DNA from: UBA2289 sp041677365
GTDB lineage: Bacteria; Bacillota_I; Bacilli_A; Izemoplasmatales; Hujiaoplasmataceae
Length of the DNA: 15,062 nt
NCBI GenBank assembly: GCA_041677365.1
Contig: JBAYQC010000023.1
Location: forward strand, 1 to 15,062
Direction: 5' to 3'
Positions 6,711 to 14,437 of this stretch are shown one piece after another. Position 1 is the first letter of the stretch; the number at the start of each line of letters is the position of its first letter. The notes under the pieces were generated by a model that saw only the letters and a list, made by a program, of their open reading frames with translations, was not told the DNA's origin and did no database searches. Made by a program: the position numbers and the translations under genes.

Positions 6711-6724
6711 AAAGGTAGATGATT

Positions 6725-8047
6725 ATGAAAAAAGTTGATAAAACACAACTATTATTAGAAAACAAGGATTTATTAGACGCTGTAATCAAAGAGTTTGCTT
6801 ACAAAAGTTATCAAGAAGCATCAATTAATGAAATCATAAAAAATGCCAGTTATAATAAAGGTAGTTTTTACTATCGTTTTAAAAATAAGCAGGAATTATT
6901 TGTTGCTTTATTAGATCATGTAATAGTTGAACAAATATCACTTTTTAAAGATAACAATTTGCCTTTTTCAAGGATTTTCAAAATTGAGGAGATGTTGTTT
7001 GAATTATTTAATAATCTAGTTAATCTATATAATTTAAGTCATGAACTCTATTTTGTTCTGACAAGACATCAATATGATGAGCTCTCAAAGAAAATCATTG
7101 ATGAACAATGCCTTTCGCCGCTTATAAACAGATTTTTTATTCAATTTAAACGCTTTAGTTACTTGTCACATTATGAAAATATGTTATTAGTAATCGAAAA
7201 TCTTTATTATAATTTTCCTCAATCAATTTTAAAATCTAGTAATCCATCAGTTTATTTACGTAAACTAGTTGGATATCTCGTAGCTAGTGATTCATCTGAA
7301 ACTCCTACAAAGATAGAAATGTCAGTAAAGGAATTCTTACCTAAAACTAATCTTACCTATATTATCTCTGATAATAAGCAAATTAAATTTAATCCGGAAT
7401 TCATAGTTTTAAGTAGCAGTTTTAGGTTATTTGATAACATTAAGAGTATCTTAAAATCTAAAAATAATATGATTTTTTATAACTACAAGAAAATTATTAA
7501 AAAATCAATTAATTATAGTATAAAAGATTATACACTATATAAAATCTTCATATCCAAAGGTGTTGTTTCAGCTGTTAAAAGAAGTAAATTCTTTGAAGTA
7601 TTTCTTTTAACTTTGTTTTATTACCTTATGTCTGAAGAACCAGTGCTTGTAATAGATCATTTGATTAATGGTATTTCTCCAGAAGAAAAATCTTTGTTTT
7701 TCGAGGATATCTTGCCAATTATCGCAAAAACTAGTAAAATAATTATAGTTGATGAAGAATTTGAATCATTAATACCTGATAGCTCAATATATTATTTAGA
7801 TTATAGTTCTAATTTAAATCAATTTGACATAAATATTATTGCTAAGCAATTAAAAGATAAAAACTATCTCTATACTTATAGTAAAAATAGTTATTATTAT
7901 CTTAAAATATTGTCAGAAAAAGAACTGAGTGAGAGTAATCTCAAAGAATTAATAATTGATAATGCCTTTATATCAATAAAAAGAGCTCTTTCGATTTCTT
8001 ATGACGAAATCATTAAAAGTGAGGATTTATATGAAAAAACTTCTTAA
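6725..8047 (+). CDS. TetR-type regulator fused to a degenerate ABC-ATPase-like domain
   Basis: The ATG at 6725 has AAAGG at a nine-base spacing; an ATG six bases earlier is too close. The protein has 440 residues, about twice a normal TetR protein. Residues 12-58 are a TetR DNA-binding domain, with the helix-turn-helix at 32-51 and a family-typical YNKGSFYYRFKNKQELF. Residues 60-185 are helical, like a TetR ligand domain. After about 197 the pattern changes to alternating strands and helices. EEPVLVIDHLINGISPEEK (304-322) reads like Walker B plus D-loop (LLLDEPTNGLDPE), with D311 kept and the catalytic Glu replaced by H312. VSAVKRSKFFEVFLLTLFYYLM (281-302) sits where LSGGMKRRL... is expected, and KIIIVDEEFESL (338-349) where the H-loop (VLLVSHD) is expected. 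No P-loop GXXGXGK[ST] exists, and the helical/Q-loop part is much shortened. I infer an ATPase relic that no longer binds ATP. The next gene, an ABC-2-like permease, overlaps it by 17 bases. Confidence 0.75.
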   Translation: MKKVDKTQLLLENKDLLDAVIKEFAYKSYQEASINEIIKNASYNKGSFYYRFKNKQELFVALLDHVIVEQISLFKDNNLPFSRIFKIEEMLFELFNNLVNLYNLSHELYFVLTRHQYDELSKKIIDEQCLSPLINRFFIQFKRFSYLSHYENMLLVIENLYYNFPQSILKSSNPSVYLRKLVGYLVASDSSETPTKIEMSVKEFLPKTNLTYIISDNKQIKFNPEFIVLSSSFRLFDNIKSILKSKNNMIFYNYKKIIKKSINYSIKDYTLYKIFISKGVVSAVKRSKFFEVFLLTLFYYLMSEEPVLVIDHLINGISPEEKSLFFEDILPIIAKTSKIIIVDEEFESLIPDSSIYYLDYSSNLNQFDINIIAKQLKDKNYLYTYSKNSYYYLKILSEKELSESNLKELIIDNAFISIKRALSISYDEIIKSEDLYEKTS

Positions 8048-8723
8048 TTTAATTTGGAAAGACTTTTTATTCTTTATCGAGTATCGACTCTTTTACATGA
8101 TCCTGTTATTATCTTTACTATTTGGGTTTATAATCGGTTTCTTTCCCATAGTTAATCCTTTGTTCTTTATCTTTTTATCACTGTATATAATTCCCGTTAT
8201 CACTTATTCTATTAAACATTATATAGATAAAGAAGAATATGCTCTTTCTGAAACTAAGAAAACTACAGAGAATATCATTGTAAAGACAGTTAGTTCTTTT
8301 ATGCTTAATATTATCCCGCTTATTATTTACATAATTGTCTTAGTTTTTGTTTTACATGTTAGAATTAATTATTTTCTATTTATTCTCGTATATTTTCTCG
8401 GAAGTATTATCCATATTCTTATTGGTTTTATTATTGCTGAAAGAGCAAAAACTATTATTTCATTGAGTTTAACTTATACTGTATATATATTATTTTTCTC
8501 TTTGATACCATTTTTATTTCTTTATAATTTTATGCCAGAAATATTTAACTATATTCTTATATTTTCACCCGCATACCTAAATTCTGTTCTATTGTTTAAT
8601 ATTCAAATTGGATATATATTCTCAGATGTTACCCTTATTGTTATTTCATTGGTATTACAATTTCTTTTAATTGTTGCATTATTTTACATGCTATTAGCAA
8701 AAAGAGGTATAAAAATTGATTAA
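8031..8723 (+). CDS. ABC-2-like permease, partner of the TetR fusion
   Basis: From the ATG at 8031, preceded by GTGAGG at six bases, the protein has 230 residues. Six membrane segments are seen, at about 20-38, 44-62, 88-108, 113-135, 141-165 and 197-222. A short amphipathic start MKKLLNLIWKDFLFF precedes the first helix, and a charged cytoplasmic loop (63-87, containing DKEEYALSETKKTTENIIVK) follows the second. That layout, with an E-E-x-L-x-x-T loop before helix 3, is that of ABC-2 export permeases, particularly small ones annotated as fluoroquinolone-type exporters. An earlier in-frame ATG at 8001 has no ribosome site. It overlaps the regulator gene by 17 bases and the alpha-galactosidase gene by 8. 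Substrate and direction are unknown. No functional ATPase is encoded alongside. Confidence 0.65.
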   Translation: MKKLLNLIWKDFLFFIEYRLFYMILLLSLLFGFIIGFFPIVNPLFFIFLSLYIIPVITYSIKHYIDKEEYALSETKKTTENIIVKTVSSFMLNIIPLIIYIIVLVFVLHVRINYFLFILVYFLGSIIHILIGFIIAERAKTIISLSLTYTVYILFFSLIPFLFLYNFMPEIFNYILIFSPAYLNSVLLFNIQIGYIFSDVTLIVISLVLQFLLIVALFYMLLAKRGIKID

Positions 8724-11079
8724 GTTTATTGAAGATAAAAAGATATTTCATTTACAAACTAACAATACTTCATATATTATTGAAATTCTTCCTTCTAAGC
8801 ATTTAGGAAGTCTTTATTATGGTGAAAAAATTGATTTTGAAAATGATTATGAGCGATTAAAACTCAAACTTGGTCTTGAGATGGGTGGACAGGTTGCTTA
8901 TGATGAATCTGATAAAGTCTTCAATTTAAATACTGCTTTTTTAGAAGCGCCTACTTATGGAAAAGGAGATTTTAGAGAACCTATGGTCCATTTAAGGCAT
9001 AGAGATGGTTCAAGAATCACAGATTTTGTGTTTCATAGTTATAAACTTTTAGATCATAAGCCAAAGATAAATAATCTTCCTGAAACCAGAGCTTTTAACA
9101 AAGAAACTCTAAAGATTACTTTAAAAGATAAAGCAAGAAACATTTTTTTAAATCTATATTATACTCCGATTCAGGAGATAGATATCATTGCTAGAAGAGC
9201 AGAACTAGTTAACAATACGGAAAATGATGTTCTAATTGAAAAGATAATGAGCTTTAATTTAGATATTTTAAACCAAGACTATTATCTAAAAACATTTGAT
9301 GGTGCTTGGATTAAAGAAAGACAGATAAATAATCAAAAAATCTATCCCGGAATTTATAAGATCGATTCTAAGAAGGGTGTTTCTTCTGCAGATCATAACC
9401 CTTTTATAATACTAGGCAAAGAGTTTACCGATGAAAATCTTGGCCCAGCATATGGCTTTTCACTAATATATAGCGGGGGTTTTGAAGCTTTGCTTGAAGT
9501 AAATCCAGTTTCAATACTAAGGATACAAATGGGTATAAACTCCTTTGATTTTTATTGGAATTTAAAGAGTCAAGAAACTTTTTATACACCTGAGGTGTTA
9601 ATGAGCTTTAGCTCTTCGGGATTTAATCGGTTAAGTCTTAATTTCCATGATTTGATTAACCAATACATTATTAAACCGGAGTTTAAAGATAAAAAACGTC
9701 CGGTTTTATTTAATAATTGGGAAGCAACAATGTTTAGTTTCTCTCAAAGGAAACTAATTAAATTAGCGAAAAAAGCTAAATCTCTAGGTATGGAGATGTT
9801 TGTTTTAGATGATGGCTGGTTTGGAGAAAGAAATGATGATAAAGCTGGTCTAGGTGACTGGTATTGTAATAAAAAGAAAATTCCATTAGGAATTGAAGGC
9901 TTAGCTAAAAAAATCAACAAGCTCGGTTTAGAGTTTGGAATCTGGGTAGAACCAGAAATGATAAATTATAACTCAAAACTTTATAATGAACACCCAGAGT
10001 GGGTAATTAGACATCCTAATTTCAAACCTTCTCTAGGAAGAAATCAATTAATTCTTGATTTAGCAAATCCAGAAGTAGTAGATTATTTGGATAATGTGCT
10101 TTCTAAGCTTTTTTCTGAGGCTAATATAGCTTATTGTAAATGGGATATGAATCGTAATTTTAGTGATATATATTCGCAAAACATCACTGCGGAAAATCAA
10201 GGAAAGCTTTTACACTTATATATGTTAGGGCTTTACGATCTTTTAAATCGTTTAACCAACAAATTTCCGCACGTCTTATTTGAAGCTTGTGCCAGCGGTG
10301 GAAATCGTTTTGATTTGGGTATGCTATATTATATGCCACAAATCTGGACTTCTGATAATACCGATGCTCATTCACGATTTCTAATTCAATATGGAACTTA
10401 TTACGGTTACAAGCAATCAGTTATCGGTGCACATGTTAGCGATAGCCCTTCTCAACAAGTTTTAAGAAAAACCCCTTTAGAAACTCGTTTCAATGTCAGC
10501 GCTTTTGGTTTATTAGGTTATGAATTAGATATTACAAAGTTAACCAAGTTTGAATCCGAAGTTATTAAAAAACAAATTTTATACTATAAAAAACACCAAG
10601 AATTATTACAATTTGGAGATTTATATCGTTTAAAGAATCCTTTTACAACTAATGAAATGCAAGTTATAACTGTCGATAAAGAGAAAAGAGAAGCAATTTT
10701 AGGGATTTTTCAAACCTTAGAAGTTCCTAACGCCAAATTTGATCTGATTAAATTGCCGATGTTAGATAAGAACAAAACCTATAAAATATCGGTGAGAAAA
10801 CAATACTTTAATTTAGATATGTTTGGCTATCTAATAAAACATGCATTACCAATAAAAATAAATGCTAAAAGCATACTTTTCCACCTTATCAAGAATCGTT
10901 ACTTATTTTCTGCAGAAGAAGATACACAAATCGTTAAAGGTGAAGTACTAGTTAATAAAGGGTTTATTCCCAAACAACCTTATCTTGGGACTGGGTATAA
11001 TGAAAATATTCGATTAATGGGTGATTTTGGCTCAAGACTTTATTATATATGTGAGGTGAATAATGATGCGAAAGGTTAA
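8716..11079 (+). CDS. agaA: GH36 alpha-galactosidase
   Basis: This enzyme hydrolyses terminal alpha-galactosyl residues (melibiose, raffinose, galactolipids or glycans). No signal peptide is present, so it acts in the cytoplasm. It has 787 residues, the usual size is ~730. The N-terminal beta-sandwich (about 1-320) is followed by a TIM barrel with LDDGWFGERNDD (364-375), GLGDW (378-382), WVEPEM (410-415), KWDMNRN (475-481, nucleophile D477), EACASGGNRFD (523-533) and WTSDNTD (544-550, acid/base D547). These positions almost coincide with Geobacillus AgaA (D478/D548). The tail is beta-rich. Start: TTG with AGAGG seven to eight bases upstream gives MIKFIEDKKIFHLQTNNTSYIIEI, which matches family N-termini; no ATG fits. 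It overlaps the permease by 8 bases and the GH2 gene by 17, so translation is coupled. Confidence 0.95.
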   Translation: MIKFIEDKKIFHLQTNNTSYIIEILPSKHLGSLYYGEKIDFENDYERLKLKLGLEMGGQVAYDESDKVFNLNTAFLEAPTYGKGDFREPMVHLRHRDGSRITDFVFHSYKLLDHKPKINNLPETRAFNKETLKITLKDKARNIFLNLYYTPIQEIDIIARRAELVNNTENDVLIEKIMSFNLDILNQDYYLKTFDGAWIKERQINNQKIYPGIYKIDSKKGVSSADHNPFIILGKEFTDENLGPAYGFSLIYSGGFEALLEVNPVSILRIQMGINSFDFYWNLKSQETFYTPEVLMSFSSSGFNRLSLNFHDLINQYIIKPEFKDKKRPVLFNNWEATMFSFSQRKLIKLAKKAKSLGMEMFVLDDGWFGERNDDKAGLGDWYCNKKKIPLGIEGLAKKINKLGLEFGIWVEPEMINYNSKLYNEHPEWVIRHPNFKPSLGRNQLILDLANPEVVDYLDNVLSKLFSEANIAYCKWDMNRNFSDIYSQNITAENQGKLLHLYMLGLYDLLNRLTNKFPHVLFEACASGGNRFDLGMLYYMPQIWTSDNTDAHSRFLIQYGTYYGYKQSVIGAHVSDSPSQQVLRKTPLETRFNVSAFGLLGYELDITKLTKFESEVIKKQILYYKKHQELLQFGDLYRLKNPFTTNEMQVITVDKEKREAILGIFQTLEVPNAKFDLIKLPMLDKNKTYKISVRKQYFNLDMFGYLIKHALPIKINAKSILFHLIKNRYLFSAEEDTQIVKGEVLVNKGFIPKQPYLGTGYNENIRLMGDFGSRLYYICEVNNDAKG

Positions 11080-13453
11080 TTCAATTAATTTTGATTGGTA
11101 TTTTGTTGAAGGGTTTGATACTGATTATTTAGCTATTAACTATGATTTTCATCAACATGAATCTATCAATATTCCTCATACGATGAAATTAATTCCTGAA
11201 GCATATTTTAACGAGGAGACTTATCAATTTGTCGGTACTTATTTTAAAGAGCTTGAAATTGAAAATATATCTGAAGAGTTATGGATAGAATTTAAAGGTA
11301 TAGCTGTTAAATCAGACATTTATCTAAATGGAGAATTACTCTTTGAAAACAAGGGAAGCTATCTGCCATTTAAAGTTGACCTCAGCAAACGAATTCATAA
11401 GGGGAAGAATATCCTAATCGCAAAAGTCAACAGCAAAGAAGAGGCTAACATCCCTCCTTTTGGTGGTTATGTTGACTATCTTGGTTTTAGTGGAATTTAT
11501 CGAGAAGTATCATTAATTGAGCTTGGTAAAACTTATCTTTCTGATGTTAAAGTATCTACGGATAACGACTGGATAGAAGAAGGCAAATTCAAACTTAATA
11601 TCGATTTTAAAACAAGTGAGTTTAATGCTAAAAATCAGGTTATTTTTCAATTAATCGATAATGATAATCTGGTTTTCGAAACTGTATTTAAAAATATTTC
11701 TACTGAAAACCATGTTACTCTCAATCTCGAAAATATAAAAAAATGGGATTTAAATAATCCCAAACTATATAAAATTAAATTTAGCTTATTAGATTCAGAT
11801 AAACTCCTTGATGAGTTGAGTTTTAACTATGGTTTTAGAACTGCAAAGTTTACCACTAATGGGTTCTTTTTGAATAACGAGTTAACAAAACTCATTGGTT
11901 TAAATCGCCATCAGTCATATCCATATATTGGTTATGCAGCGCCAAAGTCGCTTCAGGAAAAAGATGCGGATATCATAAAGGATCTCGGATGTAATATTGT
12001 AAGAACGTCTCATTATCCACAAAGTGAACATTTTTTAAATCGGGCAGATGAAATTGGTTTATTAGTTTTTGAAGAGATTCCTGGATGGAACTATATCGGT
12101 AATCAAGAGTTTAAAGAATTAACTTACGATAATATCAAAAAAATGATTGAAAGAGATTATCATCATCCTTCTATCATTTTATGGGGTGTAAGAATTAATG
12201 AATCAAAAGATGATGATGAATTTTATCGTACCACTAATAAAATCGCTCACTCTCTTGATTCAAGTCGACAAACCGGTGGAGTACGAAACTTCAAGAAAAG
12301 TCATTTTTTTGAAGATGTTTACACCTATAACGATTTTTCTCATTATGGCAAGAATCTCGGTTTAGAAAATCCAAAAAAAGTCACTGGTAAAAATGTTCCA
12401 TATCTAGTAACTGAAAGTAACGGTCACATGTTTCCAACCAAAGCATTTGATTCTGAAAAAAGAAGAGTTGAACATTTAAAGAGACATTTAGCAGTTTTAG
12501 ATGCTAATATGAAACATAAAAAAAGTAGTGGTGCTATCAGTTGGTGTTTGGCTGACTATAACACCCATTTTAACTTTGGTTCAAATGATCATATCTGCCA
12601 TCACGGAGTTTTAGATATCAACCGGATTGAAAAGTACGCTGCTTATGCTTATAAATCACAAAAGATAACCGACAATGTTCTTTTTGTCGCAAGTAATCTA
12701 ATACCTGGTGATTATGATGAAATGAGAATACCAGAATTTTTGGTATTAGCAAACTGTGATTATCTCAAAGTTTACCGAGATAATAAATTCATTGGAAAAT
12801 ACCTTCCCGATAAAAAAGTATATCCTAATTTAAAGAATCCACCATTTATTATCGATGATTTAATTGGTGATTTATTAATCGAAAATGAAGGTTATGACAA
12901 AAAAGTAGCAAAAAAAATAAAAACAATTCTTTTAAGTTACAATAAATTTGGTTTTAAACTTTCCTTAAAAGCTAAACTAAATGCTCTTCAACTCATGATG
13001 TTTAAGAAATTTAATTTCCCGGACATAGCTGCTTTATTCTCTAAATACCTAGCTTTCCAAGAACATAAACCTGTAACTTTTAAATTCGAAGCCTATCGGG
13101 ATGACCAATTGGTTAATATTGTTTACAAAAGCCAGATGGTTGATAGTGAAATCCAAATTCTTCCTGACAAACTTGAATTGAATCATATTGATAGTTACGA
13201 TATTACAAGAGTGGTAATTAAACAAGTTGATCAATTTGGCAATGTTTTAGATTATGGAAAAGCGGTTGTGGAAGTTATTGCTAATCCAGGTTTAGATATT
13301 ATTGGACCTAAGCTTGTAAGTTTATCTGCAGGAACAGCTGCTATTTATTTAAAAACTACCGGAGAGAGAAATAAATCCTCAGTGAAGTTTAAATTCACCA
13401 ACTACCCTGAACAAGAAATTGACTTTAAAATAAAAACAGGAATCCTTGATTAG
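11063..13453 (+). CDS. GH2 glycoside hydrolase, probably beta-galactosidase
   Basis: This is a retaining GH2 enzyme, cytoplasmic (no signal peptide). It has 796 residues from the ATG at 11063; the ATG at 11066 is equally possible, and GTGAGGTG serves both. Order: jelly-roll sugar-binding domain (about 1-155, with FVGTYFKELEI and GFSGIYREVSL), Ig-like domain (158-260), then a TIM barrel from ~265. The barrel contains GLNRHQSYPYIGYA (279-292), RTSHYPQ (314-320), FEEIPGW (336-342), the acid/base E380 in WGVRINES, the nucleophile E451 in VTESNGH and ISWCLADY (492-499). The C-terminal third holds a Lys-rich helical insert (about 609-665) and beta domains. Substrate class (beta-galactoside, glucuronide or other) cannot be fixed by motif; pairing with an alpha-galactosidase favours galactosides. 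The last four codons before the stop lie in a palindrome shared with the convergent gene. Confidence 0.88.
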   Translation: MMRKVNSINFDWYFVEGFDTDYLAINYDFHQHESINIPHTMKLIPEAYFNEETYQFVGTYFKELEIENISEELWIEFKGIAVKSDIYLNGELLFENKGSYLPFKVDLSKRIHKGKNILIAKVNSKEEANIPPFGGYVDYLGFSGIYREVSLIELGKTYLSDVKVSTDNDWIEEGKFKLNIDFKTSEFNAKNQVIFQLIDNDNLVFETVFKNISTENHVTLNLENIKKWDLNNPKLYKIKFSLLDSDKLLDELSFNYGFRTAKFTTNGFFLNNELTKLIGLNRHQSYPYIGYAAPKSLQEKDADIIKDLGCNIVRTSHYPQSEHFLNRADEIGLLVFEEIPGWNYIGNQEFKELTYDNIKKMIERDYHHPSIILWGVRINESKDDDEFYRTTNKIAHSLDSSRQTGGVRNFKKSHFFEDVYTYNDFSHYGKNLGLENPKKVTGKNVPYLVTESNGHMFPTKAFDSEKRRVEHLKRHLAVLDANMKHKKSSGAISWCLADYNTHFNFGSNDHICHHGVLDINRIEKYAAYAYKSQKITDNVLFVASNLIPGDYDEMRIPEFLVLANCDYLKVYRDNKFIGKYLPDKKVYPNLKNPPFIIDDLIGDLLIENEGYDKKVAKKIKTILLSYNKFGFKLSLKAKLNALQLMMFKKFNFPDIAALFSKYLAFQEHKPVTFKFEAYRDDQLVNIVYKSQMVDSEIQILPDKLELNHIDSYDITRVVIKQVDQFGNVLDYGKAVVEVIANPGLDIIGPKLVSLSAGTAAIYLKTTGERNKSSVKFKFTNYPEQEIDFKIKTGILD

Positions 13454-13464
13454 TCAAGGATTCC
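13427..13464. terminator. Palindromic terminator shared by convergent genes
   Basis: GGAATCCTTGA (13439-13449) and TCAAGGATTCC (13454-13464) form an 11 bp perfect stem with the four-base loop TTAG, which contains parts of both stop codons (TAG at 13451-13453 on plus, TAA at 13452-13450 on minus). On the minus strand the hairpin is followed by TGTTTTTATTTT, a good U tract, so it clearly ends the protease transcript. On the plus strand only GCTGTTTATT follows, so termination there should be weaker. Confidence 0.85.
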
Positions 13465-14310
13465 GCTGTTTATTAAGAACATATATACAATATAATTCGG
13501 GATTGCAAAGGAGTAGTCTTCAGAATCTTCAATTCCCCAAGTATTAATACCTAAAAGATTTCCATCGACATCAACTAAGGCTCCTCCGCTTGAACCATTA
13601 GAGATAAAAGCATCGTGATAAATCGTCAAGAAAGCAACATCTTTTAACGTTTCCATTGACTTAAACTCGCCAAAAGTAACATTATTGATTAACGAACCGG
13701 GATTGCCAACTGCTAATACAAATTCTCCAGGGTTAAACTTATAACCAACTCGCTTTTGATAATCAATGATAAAGATATCAGTTCTATCAGCCTTTTCAAA
13801 CTGTAAAAGAGCTAAATCAAGACTACTATCAAATGCAACTAAAGTAACTTCAGAAAAATCACTATCAGAATTCGTTTTAATTTCAAATATCGGTTCAGAA
13901 TCATCGGTTTCAAGAACATGATAATTAGTTATTGCATAATAGTTTAAATCATCTTCTAAGATAATAACTCCAGAACCGCTTGCAATTAAGGTTTTGACCG
14001 GAGTACTCCAAGGTGTAGGTTTGACATAGATAGATGTATTAACTTGGATATTTGAACGTTTTATTTTATCTTTTGTTGCAAACAAGATATCATTATATTC
14101 ATCTGTTTCTAAATCATAACTAGCAGATTCATAAATGGGGAAATTCGCATAATCATCATCAGAAAAACTGATAGTTCCATTGACTCTTACTTGAGTTGTT
14201 GTGGTTGGAGAAAAACTTTGTTCAAAAGGATTATAAAATTTTAAATCACAACCAACTAAAGCAAATGTCATAAATAGTAGAGAAAATATGAGAATTAGCT
14301 TTTTTTTCAT
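13450..14310 (-). CDS. Lipoprotein trypsin-like serine protease
   Basis: A secreted, membrane-anchored serine protease of 286 residues from the ATG at 14310. AAGGGTG precedes it, and an upstream GTG lies within that ribosome site. The N-terminus is a lipoprotein signal (MKKKLILIFSLLFMTFALVGC) with lipidated C21. A Thr/Asp-rich stretch follows to about 85, then a chymotrypsin-fold domain with all three catalytic residues: H131 in ITNYHVLE, D165 in SSLDLALLQ and S241 in NGSSGGALVD. GNPGSL (202-207) is also typical of HtrA/DegP-like proteases, but there is no PDZ domain; the protein ends about 45 residues after the active serine. It may clear misfolded surface proteins or process exported ones. 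It lies opposite in direction to both neighbours, so it is its own unit with its own promoter. Confidence 0.92.
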   Translation of the reverse strand: MKKKLILIFSLLFMTFALVGCDLKFYNPFEQSFSPTTTTQVRVNGTISFSDDDYANFPIYESASYDLETDEYNDILFATKDKIKRSNIQVNTSIYVKPTPWSTPVKTLIASGSGVIILEDDLNYYAITNYHVLETDDSEPIFEIKTNSDSDFSEVTLVAFDSSLDLALLQFEKADRTDIFIIDYQKRVGYKFNPGEFVLAVGNPGSLINNVTFGEFKSMETLKDVAFLTIYHDAFISNGSSGGALVDVDGNLLGINTWGIEDSEDYSFAIPNYIVYMFLINSGILD

Positions 14311-14332
14311 TTTTATCACCCTTATAATAAAT

Positions 14333-14338
14333 ATTATA
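14333..14338 (-). promoter_or_regulatory. -10 box for the protease gene
   Basis: On the minus strand TATAAT lies at 14338-14333, 22 bases before the protease ATG. No good -35 hexamer is at the right distance; the region is A/T-rich throughout. The leader would be very short, about 15 bases, just enough for the AAGGGTG ribosome site. Confidence 0.5.
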
Positions 14339-14378
14339 TAACAAATTGTCTTTTATTAAAATAATTTTGTTCTAGGTG

Positions 14379-14407
14379 TTTATTTTATTAAAAAAACTGC
14401 GTATAAT
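14379..14407 (+). promoter_or_regulatory. Promoter of the CvpA-like gene
   Basis: TATAAT (14402-14407) is a perfect -10 box, with TTTATT (14379-14384) 17 bp upstream as a weak -35. It lies 30 bases before the ATG. The 127-base gap 14311-14437 between the divergent genes holds this promoter, the protease promoter and nothing else that I see. Confidence 0.6.
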
Positions 14408-14437
14408 TTAATTAATCTTCATCCAAGGAGGATTTTT

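Noticed and set aside
6681..6720. Repeats at 6683-6711 as a CRISPR or transposon end.
   Set aside because: Only two 9 bp copies with a 5 bp gap, no spacers, no transposase or cas gene nearby; an operator explains them better.
12890..13060. Lys-rich helical insert in the GH2 protein as an inserted foreign domain.
   Set aside because: From memory, similar helical inserts occur in other clostridial-type GH2 proteins between C-terminal beta domains, and codon use does not change; not treated as novel.
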